From the NCBI GenBank assembly GCA_011620585.1, contig WOYV01000055.1, positions 1 through 49,193 of the forward strand: DNA of 49,193 nucleotides, written 5' to 3'. This document shows, one piece after another, positions 1 through 8,247 of the stretch; the stretch's first letter is position 1; every line of letters starts with the position of its first letter. Both the position numbers and the translations under genes were made by a program. A model generated the notes under the pieces. The model was not told the origin of the DNA, made no database searches, and worked only from the letters and a program-made list of their open reading frames with translations. This stretch comes from Draconibacterium sp. GTDB lineage: Bacteria; Bacteroidota; Bacteroidia; Bacteroidales; Prolixibacteraceae.

Positions 1-209
1 AACCTTCGGGGAGTAACCCCAACTTTTATTTTTTTAGTCGTTCAGTAGTGATAAACATTATAATTATGTCGCAAATAAAAGATTCAAGTTTTATCTGAAT
101 CTTAATTGCCCATTAATCTTTAATTACATTTTAAATAAGATTTAAACAGGCAAATTCTTTAGCAACGAGCTGGTACAATTGATTCTCTTTGGATAACTCC
201 GGTTCGTCT

Positions 210-404
210 TTATTTTGAGTTTATTTCAACTTTAAGATTTTTACTACCACTGGTAAGAAGGTTCAGCACGTTAAAAAATTTTCCTGTATTTGAAGAAATT
301 GTGATGAGATTTTCTCCCAAAACAGGAATTACAAATTCATGCCCGTTTTGTGCAACCAACACCTTGCCATTTTGAATTATCAATGCACAACTTACATCAA
401 TCAT
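210..404 (-). pseudogene. Possible remnant of a Nudix (MutT-like) hydrolase
   Basis: A 64-codon reading frame begins MIDVSCALIIQNGKVLVAQ, which matches the first beta strand of small MutT/Nudix hydrolases (typically MIDV-A-I---GK-L-AQR). The rest has no Nudix box (GX5EX7REUXEEXGU) in this frame. A sequence resembling the expected EFPGGK stretch is faintly visible in a shifted frame around 325-345, so decay by frameshift is my inference. No continuation of the enzyme is recognisable down to position 1. It could instead be an unrelated small protein. Confidence 0.3.
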
Positions 405-426
405 GTTCTAAAATAAAAAAGATTAT

Positions 427-455
427 TTGCCTATTTTGCTTTCTGGCTATCTTTG
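427..455 (+). promoter_or_regulatory. Bacteroidota-type promoter (-33 TTG, -7 TATCTTTG)
   Basis: TATCTTTG at 448-455 fits the TAnnTTTG -7 box, with TTG at 427-429 placed 18 bp upstream. The box covers a possible TTG start at 453, so translation should begin at the ATG pair 468/471. Confidence 0.6.
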
Positions 456-467
456 TTCGAAACAGGA

Positions 468-1007
468 ATGATGACAAATAATGACTTCAGTAAATTGATT
501 GAATCGTGGGATTATTTTGAGTTACTGCTCTATCAACTTAACTCTGAGCCTTCGCTTGAACCTGAATTTATGAAATTTGCTTTATACAACGAACATCCCA
601 ATGGCTGGAGAGCACTTTACATTGTCGATAAAATTTATGAGAAACACCCCGATTGGATCCAACCTTATATCCCTGAAATAATCGATCGGCTTAAATCGGA
701 AACACACCACGGGAAAAAAAGACACCTTTTACGGCTGATTGGCTTTCACGAAATTCAACCAGAACATTCGGGCTTCCTGGTCGATTACTGTCTGGGCATT
801 TTTACTTCGCAAAAAGAACCGGTAGCTAATCGCGTTCATGCCATGCAGGTATTGTATAATATTTCGGAGAAAGAACCCGATCTGAAACCTGAATTATTTG
901 AAATTATCCAACAGCAAACCGAGTTTGGTCCAACACCGGGCATTCGCTCGCGTGGGTCGAAACTCTCGAAAAAGTTATTTCAGCAAATCAACCAAACAAA
1001 AAACTAG
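468..1007 (+). CDS. Helical-repeat (HEAT/ARM-like) protein of unknown function
   Basis: A soluble protein of about 179 residues with no signal peptide or membrane segment. It is built of short amphipathic helices separated by Pro/Asp turns, such as HPNGWRALYIVDKIYEKHPD and the later repeats around KEPVANRVHAMQVLYNISEK, which suggests an alpha-solenoid related to HEAT repeats. I know no specific function. The start is placed at ATG 468 (or 471) because the TTG at 453 lies in the -7 box of its own promoter. Its last four bases overlap the end of the convergent DUF2723 gene. Confidence 0.7.
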   Translation: MMTNNDFSKLIESWDYFELLLYQLNSEPSLEPEFMKFALYNEHPNGWRALYIVDKIYEKHPDWIQPYIPEIIDRLKSETHHGKKRHLLRLIGFHEIQPEHSGFLVDYCLGIFTSQKEPVANRVHAMQVLYNISEKEPDLKPELFEIIQQQTEFGPTPGIRSRGSKLSKKLFQQINQTKN

Positions 1008-4000
1008 GCCGATAATTTATCGATCAATTCCTGCAATTGAGCATCGATCTCCTGTGTCAGTTCATCTTGCTTAAAATTTTTTGTAATGATTACCAGGTTT
1101 CTCAAACTGTTCATCTGGCGATTTTGATCCTCCTCCACCGCAGGCATAAATTCGTCGGGTAACGAAATATAATATTTGATCATGTCGAGGCTGTTTTTTG
1201 CCATTATCCGAACCACTTCGTTGGCTTTTTCTGTTGCTCCTGCACGGTAATATTGTTCAACCGCCGGGAAAGAGTCGAATGTATAAGGGATGATATCGTT
1301 CGGGAAAAGTTCGAACATGCGGTCGATCACTTTAATCGCCTCATCTTTTTTACCTTCCTGAATTAATGCTTCGGACAAACGGGCAAACATATAGCGCGTT
1401 TGCATAATGTTGATCTGTTTGCGGTTGTATTCGTCCATATGAATATTCGGATCGTTTACATTTCCCCAAACAAATTTGTTCATCACCTTATCATGGAGAA
1501 TGTCGGCATCAATCCGTCCATAATTCATTCCCTGACGAGGTGTGCGGATCGGCACCAAACGATAGGCCAGTCCTTCGAACTGAAGGTAATCAAGAAAGTA
1601 GATGCTTCCGGTGTAAAGCAAACTATGATCGATATAAATCGGGCGTTCCCAGTTATTGGCTGCAATCATATTCAATACGGCCATTTCGCTTTTCCCAATC
1701 ACACTTTTCCCAATGTGCATATTTACACGGTCCACTATTTTATCGGCATCCTCCGGTTTAACAGTTCCGGTTTCGAGCACCTTATTTTTATCCACAGTGA
1801 TGTGAAAATCGCGTGAGGGAAGAAAATCCAGCATATCGCCAGTGCTTACCTTCACTTTAGTGCGAACATCGTCGCTTCCCAGGAAATCCATCGCTTCACT
1901 CAGCTCAACAGGGCCTTCTATCCTGTCCTGGAAAAGAATCGCATCCATGCGCCCCATATAGTATTTATCGCGTGTAAACGAAAATGGGACAGGTGCGGCA
2001 TTGTTGCTTGCAATGGTTTGCTGATAAATGTACCAGTCCATACCCAGGTAGCCGATATTAATGATCCTGATATCCGGTCGAACACCTTCCACTTCCTGAA
2101 CATACCAAAGCGGGAAAGTATCGTTATCGCCGTAAGTAAATAAAATGGCATTTGGCGCACACGATTCGAGGTAATTTTTTGCATAATCGCGGGTCATATA
2201 TCTTCCCGAACGGTCGTGGTCGTGCCAGTTTTGCGAGGCAAGAATGCCAGGCACCAAAACCAGTGAAATTAAGGTTACCGCTATTGCCCCGGGCGCCCCT
2301 TTCAACACTTTGTTCACCGTTGAATAAAGCGCAACAACTCCCAGTCCCATCCAAATGGCAAAAGCATAATACGAACCGGCATAAGCATAATCACGTTCGC
2401 GGGGTTGAAACGGAGTTTGGTTCAGATAAACTACAATGGCAATTCCGGTTAGCACAAATAACAGCAGGGTTACCGAAAAAGTTTCCTTACCTACTTTGCC
2501 CCGATTATACTGAAAAAACATTCCGGTTAACCCAAATAATAGCGGCAGAAAATAATACACATTCCGGCTTGGATCGTTCTTCAGGTAATCAGGCAGTTCA
2601 TCTTTTGGGCCGATTTTAGCCCTGTCGAGAAAATCGATTCCACTGATCCAGTTACCATTGTTAAATTCGCCATTCCCTTGCATATCGTTTTGTCTTCCAA
2701 CAAAATTCCACATAAAATAGCGCATGTACATATAACCCACCTGGTAAGAAAAGAAGAAGCGCAGGTTCTCGCCAAATGTGGGTTTTTGCAGGGTTTTTAC
2801 TTCGCCCCGTTCACGTACCCTCACCGGAGTCCCTTTTACTTTTCCCCACTGTTTATAGGCCCTAATGTGATTCTCGTTATCACTGTACATACGTGGAAAA
2901 ACGGTTTCCATACTAGGGTCGAAAGTAGCTTTTCCGGCGATGGTCCCCGTAACTTTATATTTGCCATCTACTTTATTGTATTGGTCGGTCAGGTCGGTTG
3001 AGCCGGTTCGCGGAGCATTGTAATATTGTCCGTAAACCAGTGGCCGGTCACCGTATTGTGATCGGTTAAGATAACGAACCAGCGCAAACGCATTGTCGGG
3101 ATGGTTCTGGTTCATTGGTGGGTTGGCTGATGCACGTATCAGAATGAGTGCAAAAGATGTATATCCGATTAGGATTACCATTACCATGGTAATCGCAGTA
3201 TTCCAAACTACAAGGTTTCGCCTGCGCGTGTAACGGATGGCCCACACCGAACCGGCAATTGCTGCCACCACCAGGAACAAAATACCCGAGTTAAAAGGCA
3301 GGCCAAATCCATTTACAAATATCCGGTCGAAAAGAAATGCGATCTTAGGCACGCCGGGGATAATTCCATACTGGATGCCTAGCAAAATACCCATTGAAGC
3401 AGCGAGCGCTGTAATTACTCCTTTCCACGAGAATTCGTATTTTTTGAAATAGTACACCAACGCAATGGCAGGAATAGCCAGCAGGTTTAACAGGTGCACG
3501 CCTATCGACAGTCCCATTAAATAGGAAATAAGGATGAGCCAGCGGTTTGAATTCTTTTCGTCAGCCACATTCTCCCATTTCAGAATAGCCCAAAAAACGA
3601 GCGCTGTAAAAAACGAAGAGAGCGCGTAAACCTCACCTTCGACAGCTGAAAACCAGAACGAGTCGGTAAACGCAAAACCCAGGGCCCCCACCAAACCACT
3701 TCCCCAAATTGCGAGTTGTTCGCCGGTGCTGAGTTCTGCAGAATCAAAGAGTTTTCGTGCCAAATGGACAATTGTCCAGTACAAGATCATAATAGTTCCG
3801 GCGCTGGCTAATGCCGACACCGAATTCACCATTACGGCCGCTTTACCGGCATCGGGTGCAAACAAAGTAAAAACGCGGGCCAGGATCATAAATGTTGGCG
3901 CTCCCGGCGGATGGCCCACTTCGAGTTTAAACGAACTGGTGATAAATTCTCCACAGTCCCACCAACTTACTGTTGGTTCAAGGGTCATGAAATAAGTTAT

Positions 4001-4060
4001 TGCGGCAATTATAAATACGATCCACCCTAAAATGGCATTAATCTGCTTTGTGTATTGCAT
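1004..4060 (-). CDS. DUF2723 (TMEM260-like) multi-spanning membrane protein
   Basis: About 1018 residues. The N-terminal half has roughly ten or more hydrophobic segments and carries the family hallmark SWWDCGEFITSSFKLEVGHPPG in the first loop; this arrangement resembles GT-C glycosyltransferases, and the eukaryotic relative TMEM260 is an O-mannosyltransferase. After the membrane part comes a large soluble region (YGDNDTFPLWYVQEVEGVRPD) and a C-terminal helical, TPR-like stretch (EALIQEGKKDEAIKVIDRM). The family is very common in Bacteroidota; a role in glycosylating exported proteins is inference. The start is set at ATG 4060 rather than the upstream TTG 4081, because TATCTTTG occupies 4083-4090 and would put the TTG at or before the transcript start. 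Confidence 0.85.
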   Translation of the reverse strand: MQYTKQINAILGWIVFIIAAITYFMTLEPTVSWWDCGEFITSSFKLEVGHPPGAPTFMILARVFTLFAPDAGKAAVMVNSVSALASAGTIMILYWTIVHLARKLFDSAELSTGEQLAIWGSGLVGALGFAFTDSFWFSAVEGEVYALSSFFTALVFWAILKWENVADEKNSNRWLILISYLMGLSIGVHLLNLLAIPAIALVYYFKKYEFSWKGVITALAASMGILLGIQYGIIPGVPKIAFLFDRIFVNGFGLPFNSGILFLVVAAIAGSVWAIRYTRRRNLVVWNTAITMVMVILIGYTSFALILIRASANPPMNQNHPDNAFALVRYLNRSQYGDRPLVYGQYYNAPRTGSTDLTDQYNKVDGKYKVTGTIAGKATFDPSMETVFPRMYSDNENHIRAYKQWGKVKGTPVRVRERGEVKTLQKPTFGENLRFFFSYQVGYMYMRYFMWNFVGRQNDMQGNGEFNNGNWISGIDFLDRAKIGPKDELPDYLKNDPSRNVYYFLPLLFGLTGMFFQYNRGKVGKETFSVTLLLFVLTGIAIVVYLNQTPFQPRERDYAYAGSYYAFAIWMGLGVVALYSTVNKVLKGAPGAIAVTLISLVLVPGILASQNWHDHDRSGRYMTRDYAKNYLESCAPNAILFTYGDNDTFPLWYVQEVEGVRPDIRIINIGYLGMDWYIYQQTIASNNAAPVPFSFTRDKYYMGRMDAILFQDRIEGPVELSEAMDFLGSDDVRTKVKVSTGDMLDFLPSRDFHITVDKNKVLETGTVKPEDADKIVDRVNMHIGKSVIGKSEMAVLNMIAANNWERPIYIDHSLLYTGSIYFLDYLQFEGLAYRLVPIRTPRQGMNYGRIDADILHDKVMNKFVWGNVNDPNIHMDEYNRKQINIMQTRYMFARLSEALIQEGKKDEAIKVIDRMFELFPNDIIPYTFDSFPAVEQYYRAGATEKANEVVRIMAKNSLDMIKYYISLPDEFMPAVEEDQNRQMNSLRNLVIITKNFKQDELTQEIDAQLQELIDKLSA

Positions 4061-4082
4061 AATCCGATTTTTAGAACTCAAA

Positions 4083-4090
4083 CAAAGATA
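4083..4090 (-). promoter_or_regulatory. -7 box TATCTTTG of the DUF2723 gene
   Basis: TATCTTTG on the minus strand, 22 bases before ATG 4060. No convincing -33 TTG was seen. Confidence 0.5.
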
Positions 4091-4246
4091 AGCTTTTCGA
4101 TTAATTTACGCCGCGAATTTTCAGGAAGTGGGCAATTTGAAGGAGATCGCCTGAACGATTGGAGACTAAGATTTTTTAACGCTAAATGAAGGAATTAAAA
4201 GAGAGTGAAGAAGATGAAGGTTGCATCAAAAAAATTTGCATCGATG

Positions 4247-4275
4247 TTGCGAAATAAATATTTTTTTTACTTTTG
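4247..4275 (+). promoter_or_regulatory. Promoter of tRNA-Gln
   Basis: TTG at 4247-4249 and TACTTTTG at 4268-4275, 18 bp apart, fit the Bacteroidota consensus and lie 31 bases before the mature tRNA. Confidence 0.6.
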
Positions 4276-4306
4276 CACCGTCCTTAGCAAAAGGACATTA
4301 AAGGAC

Positions 4307-4379
4307 TGACCCGTGGTGTAATTGGCAACACGTCTGATTTTGGTTCAGAAGAGTCCAAGTTCGAGCCTTGGCGGGTCAA
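4307..4379 (+). tRNA. tRNA-Gln (anticodon TTG)
   Basis: Acceptor TGACCCG pairs with CGGGTCA. The anticodon stem TCTGA/TCAGA encloses the loop TTTTGGT, giving anticodon TTG. The T arm contains GTTCGAGCC. Discriminator A is followed by an encoded CCA (4380-4382), unlike the other two intact tRNAs in this window. Confidence 0.95.
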
Positions 4380-4387
4380 CCAAAGAT

Positions 4388-4419
4388 AAAAGGAATTCAC
4401 GAAAGTGGGTTCCTTTTTT
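4388..4419 (+). terminator. Rho-independent terminator after tRNA-Gln
   Basis: A 13-bp stem with two G-T pairs (left arm 4388-4400, right arm from 4405) closes a GAAA tetraloop and runs into six Ts. Confidence 0.75.
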
Positions 4420-4639
4420 AATTAACTTATTTAAAGCAAGAAGTTTATCCGCTAATTTGTCAAACCTTAAATATACAAAAGGAGGATTGAATAAAATAAA
4501 TGTATTCGGGGACTACAAACGGTTTTCAAAAATATTGCAATAGATTATCAGGTAGTCACAAAATAAAATAGCCGAAATTTGTGCATTTTTTTGTTTTTGG
4601 TGGGCATTTTTAACAAGTTGGGTTAAGAGAATATTCATT

Positions 4640-5443
4640 TTATTTATACACCGGGCTCACCCATTTTTCTTTGGGCTGGTACTTACTTTCCGCTGCCCAG
4701 CGAATTCCACGTTTAATTATTTCAAAAGCTTCAGGTACTTCAAAGTCTGTCATTACGTGGCCAAGTGAGGAATAAAAAACCCGGCCATTGCCATAGTATT
4801 TTTTCCAGGCTACCGGCATTACACTTCCCCCGATCCACGAAGAATTTTCATCGGTAAAAGACGTGGTTGCCAGCACCTTCACATTGGGATCGACGTGCAT
4901 GTAATACTGTTCCGAATGCATCACAAAGTCTTTTAAACCTGCTGTAACCGGATCGTTTTTATCCGTAACCTGAACCGTGTAGTCGATAACACCGCCCGGG
5001 TGAGCCACCCACTGTCCACCTACCATAAACTGGAATTCGGTGTTATTACGGAACGAATCGCCAGTTCCACCGTGCCAACCAGCAAGTCCAACTCCACTGT
5101 TTACTGCTTTCAATAAAGCTTTTTCCTGCTCATTGCTGATCTGTCCCATGGTCCAGGTCTGAATAAGCAGATCCAGTGATTGCATCAGTTTTTCATCGAG
5201 ATAAGCATCCAGAGAATCCGAAACTATCACTTCTGCGCCTTCCGATTTTAACCAGGGAACAAACAAGTCCACTGATTCTTTTGGTTCGTGTGCCGGCCAT
5301 CCTCCATAAACATAAAGTATTTTCTTTCCTTTCAAACTATCCCCTGCTACTCTCATTGCATTTGAAAGATTAGGAACCAGTAATGTTGCAGCTCCTGCCA
5401 GGGAGGCAGTTTTAACAAACTCGCGGCGTTGAATGGATTTCAT
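4640..5443 (-). CDS. Tat-exported ThuA-domain protein
   Basis: A protein of 267 residues. Residues 1-29 form a Tat-type signal (RREFVKTASLAGAATLLVP). The mature part is one ThuA fold, a glutamine-amidotransferase-like flavodoxin topology: KKILYVYGGWPAHEPKES at the start, GVGLAGWHGGTGDSF in the middle and HSEQYYMH near the C-terminus. ThuA proteins are tied to trehalose and other carbohydrate use but the reaction is not known. The gene stands alone; the Gfo/Idh/MocA genes that often accompany this family are more than 30 kb away at 37340-40898. It is shielded from the upstream tRNA unit by the terminator at 5506-5542. Confidence 0.85.
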   Translation of the reverse strand: MKSIQRREFVKTASLAGAATLLVPNLSNAMRVAGDSLKGKKILYVYGGWPAHEPKESVDLFVPWLKSEGAEVIVSDSLDAYLDEKLMQSLDLLIQTWTMGQISNEQEKALLKAVNSGVGLAGWHGGTGDSFRNNTEFQFMVGGQWVAHPGGVIDYTVQVTDKNDPVTAGLKDFVMHSEQYYMHVDPNVKVLATTSFTDENSSWIGGSVMPVAWKKYYGNGRVFYSSLGHVMTDFEVPEAFEIIKRGIRWAAESKYQPKEKWVSPVYK

Positions 5444-5505
5444 GATTTAGATTTAGTTAATTGATAATACGGACTAAATTTAACAGAAAATGTGGCACAT
5501 TAAAA

Positions 5506-5542
5506 CGAAAAAGGATAAGTTCCTTTCGAAGAACTAATCCTT
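5506..5542 (-). terminator. Terminator of the minus-strand tRNA unit
   Basis: On the minus strand AAGGATTAGTTC and GAACTTATCCTT form a 12-bp stem with one mismatch around a TTTCGAAAG-type loop, followed by TTTTTCG. Confidence 0.7.
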
Positions 5543-5549
5543 ATCTAAT

Positions 5550-5573
5550 GTGAGGCATACTGGATTCGAACCA
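5550..5573 (-). pseudogene. 3' half of an interrupted tRNA gene
   Basis: On the minus strand this segment reads as the 3' half of a T arm (GGTTCGAATCCAG), then acceptor strand TGCCTCA and discriminator C. It pairs perfectly with TGAGGCA of the 5' half at 5838-5844. The anticodon arm is absent: the T arm breaks directly into a palindrome. No CCA follows. Confidence 0.6.
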
Positions 5574-5589
5574 TCCGTCAGCTGACGGA
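5574..5589. repeat. 16-bp palindrome TCCGTCAGCTGACGGA, copy 1
   Basis: A perfect palindrome at the breakpoint of the tRNA 3' half. The same 16 bases recur at 5804-5819. A short GGA(C/T)AGGGTAGG sequence also sits beside both copies, so the repeated element is longer than the palindrome. A REP-like element is a possible identity. Confidence 0.7.
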
Positions 5590-5716
5590 CCTACCCTGTC
5601 CTGTTTTTAGAATTTAACTTCTTATATTTTAACAGATCCCAGAGTATCCCACATATATTTTGTTGAATTTCTCGGAAAATAAAAAATAGGGATAATACAT
5701 ATGTTTGGAATTTTTG

Positions 5717-5791
5717 TGGGTCGTGGCAGATTCGAACTGCCGACCTCATGCCTGTCAAGCATGCGTTCTAAACCAACTGAACTAACGACCC
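5717..5791 (-). tRNA. tRNA-Val (anticodon GAC)
   Basis: The minus strand has acceptor GGGTCGT with ACGACCC, a D arm GTTC/GAAC with a loop one base longer than usual, anticodon stem CATGC/GCATG with loop TTGACAG (anticodon GAC), and T arm GGCAG TTCGAAT CTGCC. CCA is not encoded (ACAA follows). It lies between the two halves of the broken tRNA. Confidence 0.9.
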
Positions 5792-5802
5792 CTACCCTAT
5801 CC

Positions 5803-5820
5803 GTCCGTCAGCTGACGGAC
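5803..5820. repeat. 18-bp palindrome GTCCGTCAGCTGACGGAC, copy 2
   Basis: Contains the same 16-bp core as copy 1 and sits exactly at the end of the tRNA 5' half. Confidence 0.7.
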
Positions 5821-5844
5821 CCAACCAACTGAGCGAATGCCTCA
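5821..5844 (-). pseudogene. 5' half of the interrupted tRNA gene
   Basis: The minus strand reads TGAGGCATTCGCTCAGTTGG: acceptor strand, positions 8-9, D stem CGCTC and D loop AGTTGG. Immediately afterwards the palindrome replaces the D-stem 3' strand and everything beyond. Its acceptor matches the 3' half about 250 bp away. Confidence 0.6.
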
Positions 5845-5861
5845 TTGCCGCCAAAATTAAT

Positions 5862-5895
5862 AAAAAAGAGGTACAATACTGTACCTCCTTTTATT
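5862..5895 (-). terminator. Terminator of the purine permease operon
   Basis: Stem GAGGTACA/TGTACCTC (8 bp) with a 4-base loop and a run of T on the minus strand. The plus strand also has a T-rich tail, so it may act in both directions. Confidence 0.75.
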
Positions 5896-5916
5896 TCGCA
5901 AAATATTTTCTTCAAG

Positions 5917-7209
5917 CTACACTCCCAAAATCAGGTTCAAAACCGATAATGCAGCAATAATCCACATCAGCCACGAGATTTCACTGAATTTGCCGGCAAC
6001 GGTTTTCAAAATCACATACGATATAAAACCGAATGACAAACCGATGGAAATACTGTAAGTCAAAGGCATTAAAATAATAGTCAGAAAGGCCGGGATGGAT
6101 TCAGAAAAATCGCTAAAATTAATCTGCCTGATATTTTTGAACATGTAAACCCCGACAATGACAAGCGCAGGAGCAGTTGCATAACCAGGAACAATCCCGA
6201 TCAGTGGGGCAAAAAACAGTGCCAGCAAAAATAGCGCTGCCGTAATTACAGACGCAAACCCAGTTTTGGCTCCATTCGCAATCCCCGATGCCGATTCGAT
6301 ATATGTGGTTGTAGTACTTGTTCCTAACAACGCACCAGCAACTGTTGCCACAGCGTCGGCCTCCAGAATGCGGTCCACGTGTTCCACTTTCCCGTCTTTG
6401 TCAACGAAACCAGCTTCATACGAGCAGGCAACAATTGTTCCCACCGAATCGAACAGATCGACGAACATAAATGAGAAAATCGCCCCTATCAACCCAAAAC
6501 TTAGAGCCGAAACAATATTGAGTTTTAACGCAAGCGGACTGATTGACGGAGGCATCGATACAAGTGTATCGGGCGCTTTTACTTCTCCAACAATCAAAGC
6601 AATTATAGTTGTTAAAATAATTCCATAGAAAATTCCGCCTCTCACTTTCTTCACTTCAAGAATAGCCGTAATAATAAGACCTGCCAAGCCAATAATTAAG
6701 GGAGGTGTAAATGTGCCTAATCCAACAAAGGTCGCCGGGTTGGCAACTACTAATCCCATATTTTTAAAGCCAATGAATGAGATAAACAAACCAATACCTG
6801 CACCGGTTGCCAGACGCAAGCCAAGAGGAATTGTGTGAATGATCTTTGTTCTAATTCCGGTGACCGTTAGAGCCAGAAATATTACACCGGAAATAAATAC
6901 CACGCCCAATGCGGTTTGCCATTCAACCCCTGCGCCCAAAACAAGTGTGTACGTAAAAAAGGCATTCAGTCCCATACCGGGAGCCATGGCGTAAGGTACT
7001 TTTGCCCAAACACCTGCCAGAATGGTACCAATTACTGAAGCCAGAATGGTAACCGTAATCAGTGCATTTTTATCCATTCCCGCATCGCCCAGAACATTGG
7101 GGTTTACAAAAATGATGTAGGCCATCGTAAGGAAAGTAGTGGCGCCGCCAATAATTTCCTTTTTGAACGACGAGCCCCGTTCGCTTATACTAAAATATTT
7201 GTCGATCAT
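5917..7209 (-). CDS. NCS2-family purine permease (AzgA/PbuG type)
   Basis: An inner-membrane protein of 430 residues with about 12-14 hydrophobic segments, the normal length for the AzgA branch. It has the family motifs GGATTFLTMAYIIFVNP near the N-terminus, MAPGMGLNAFFTY and the central DLFDSVGT. Relatives import adenine, guanine and hypoxanthine with protons; the exact base cannot be read from sequence. It lies 18 bp after a Tsx-like outer-membrane protein in the same direction, so the pair probably handles passage of nucleobases across both membranes. Confidence 0.9.
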   Translation of the reverse strand: MIDKYFSISERGSSFKKEIIGGATTFLTMAYIIFVNPNVLGDAGMDKNALITVTILASVIGTILAGVWAKVPYAMAPGMGLNAFFTYTLVLGAGVEWQTALGVVFISGVIFLALTVTGIRTKIIHTIPLGLRLATGAGIGLFISFIGFKNMGLVVANPATFVGLGTFTPPLIIGLAGLIITAILEVKKVRGGIFYGIILTTIIALIVGEVKAPDTLVSMPPSISPLALKLNIVSALSFGLIGAIFSFMFVDLFDSVGTIVACSYEAGFVDKDGKVEHVDRILEADAVATVAGALLGTSTTTTYIESASGIANGAKTGFASVITAALFLLALFFAPLIGIVPGYATAPALVIVGVYMFKNIRQINFSDFSESIPAFLTIILMPLTYSISIGLSFGFISYVILKTVAGKFSEISWLMWIIAALSVLNLILGV

Positions 7210-7227
7210 AAATTTGTTTTTATAGAT

Positions 7228-7914
7228 TTAGAAAGTGGCTTTAACAGCAATAGTTGGACAAATGTTGAACTCTTTCCCAATGAAATTATTCCCAAGTTCA
7301 ATTTCGCTACCTACAGAAAAATGCGGGTTGAAATTATACCAGACCTGAGGTTCGGCCAAAAATCGATAGTTGGTTCCCCAAAACATTTCCTCTTTCCAGA
7401 AATCGGCAAAACCCAGGAACGACATTTTGTTTTTTAGGAAATTAACTGTCCACACTGCCGTTAACTGGAACGACGCATCTTCCTTGCCCTTAATGTATTT
7501 GTAATTAGCCTGAAGTGTCAGGATTTTAGAAAAATCAGCCGATGCCCAGGTGCGTTCCACCCCGGCCAGCCAGCAATTTTCGATTGCAATCCAGGGAGCA
7601 TCTTCGCCATCGAGTTTAAAAACCCCACCGTTGTATTCAACACGTGGCATAATCTTCTGATTCTCGTTCCACTTAAATGCCCGGGCAATTTCCCAGTAAG
7701 CCAGCGAAATGCCGTTGTCAACATTACGGGCATCCGAGCTGTAATCCATATCAATAAAGAAAAAGGTTGAACCGTATTTGTCGGGTTTGAACATTTCAAC
7801 AGTGGTAGTAAAAAACTTGCGATCTTTTCCGAGATCGTAATGCAATTGAATGTTCTGGGCATTTGCCGAAACTACCATTGCAAAAATTGAAAATAACAGT
7901 AGAATTTTCTTCAT
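7228..7914 (-). CDS. DUF5020 / Tsx-like outer-membrane channel
   Basis: A protein of 228 residues with a signal peptide (residues 1-19, ending VSANA). The mature part is a series of alternating aromatic beta strands ending in TIAVKATF, with a terminal Phe as in outer-membrane barrels. The sequence resembles DUF5020, which is related to the Tsx nucleoside channel. Its place directly before the purine permease supports a role as the outer-membrane pore for the same substrate; that link is inference. A TATTTTTA box at 7945-7952 may be its promoter. Confidence 0.75.
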   Translation of the reverse strand: MKKILLLFSIFAMVVSANAQNIQLHYDLGKDRKFFTTTVEMFKPDKYGSTFFFIDMDYSSDARNVDNGISLAYWEIARAFKWNENQKIMPRVEYNGGVFKLDGEDAPWIAIENCWLAGVERTWASADFSKILTLQANYKYIKGKEDASFQLTAVWTVNFLKNKMSFLGFADFWKEEMFWGTNYRFLAEPQVWYNFNPHFSVGSEIELGNNFIGKEFNICPTIAVKATF

Positions 7915-8114
7915 AACAGAATTTTTTTTTGGTTATACAGGAGGTAAAAATAATCTTTTCCTTTCGGACTTCTTCTGCTAAGAATTAAAAGTGTTCAACA
8001 ACTCAAAAGCCTGATATGCTGTACTTAATAAACAGTATTGTTGATAGCATTCGAAAACCAGGATTTAAACAAACCATTTATTTGATAAATAAATGGTCCG
8101 GCTAAAACAAAAAA
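7915..8114 (-). promoter_or_regulatory. Upstream region of the purine-transport operon with a perfect 25-bp inverted repeat
   Basis: A -7-like TATTTTTA lies at 7945-7952 on the minus strand. Farther upstream, 8083-8107 is a perfect inverted repeat: 11-base arms ACCATTTATTT/AAATAAATGGT around GAT, which could be an operator. I looked for a purine riboswitch core and did not find one. No coding sequence is apparent here. Confidence 0.4.
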
Positions 8115-8147
8115 AACCCCGGAAAGAACATCCGGGGCATTTCATTG
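8115..8147 (-). terminator. Terminator of the DUF2461 gene
   Basis: A GC-rich stem CCCCGGA/TCCGGGG with a 7-base loop is followed on the minus strand by TTTTTTTTG. Confidence 0.8.
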
Positions 8148-8247
8148 AAATCGGGAAGATAAAAAATAAGGGTTTATACATTTATATTCCTTGAAAACAT
8201 GAAAAGTAACCCTATTCGTCTCAAAATCTGCCTTATTTGAAATAAAT

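Noticed and set aside
4322-4543. Plus-strand frame across tRNA-Gln
   Set aside because: The first third is tRNA sequence and it contains the terminator.
5550-5844. Group I intron in the split tRNA
   Set aside because: The break is in the D and T arms, the anticodon arm is missing, and the insert is short with a complete tRNA inside.
7915-8110. Purine riboswitch before the permease operon
   Set aside because: The conserved core and three-way junction could not be found on the minus strand.
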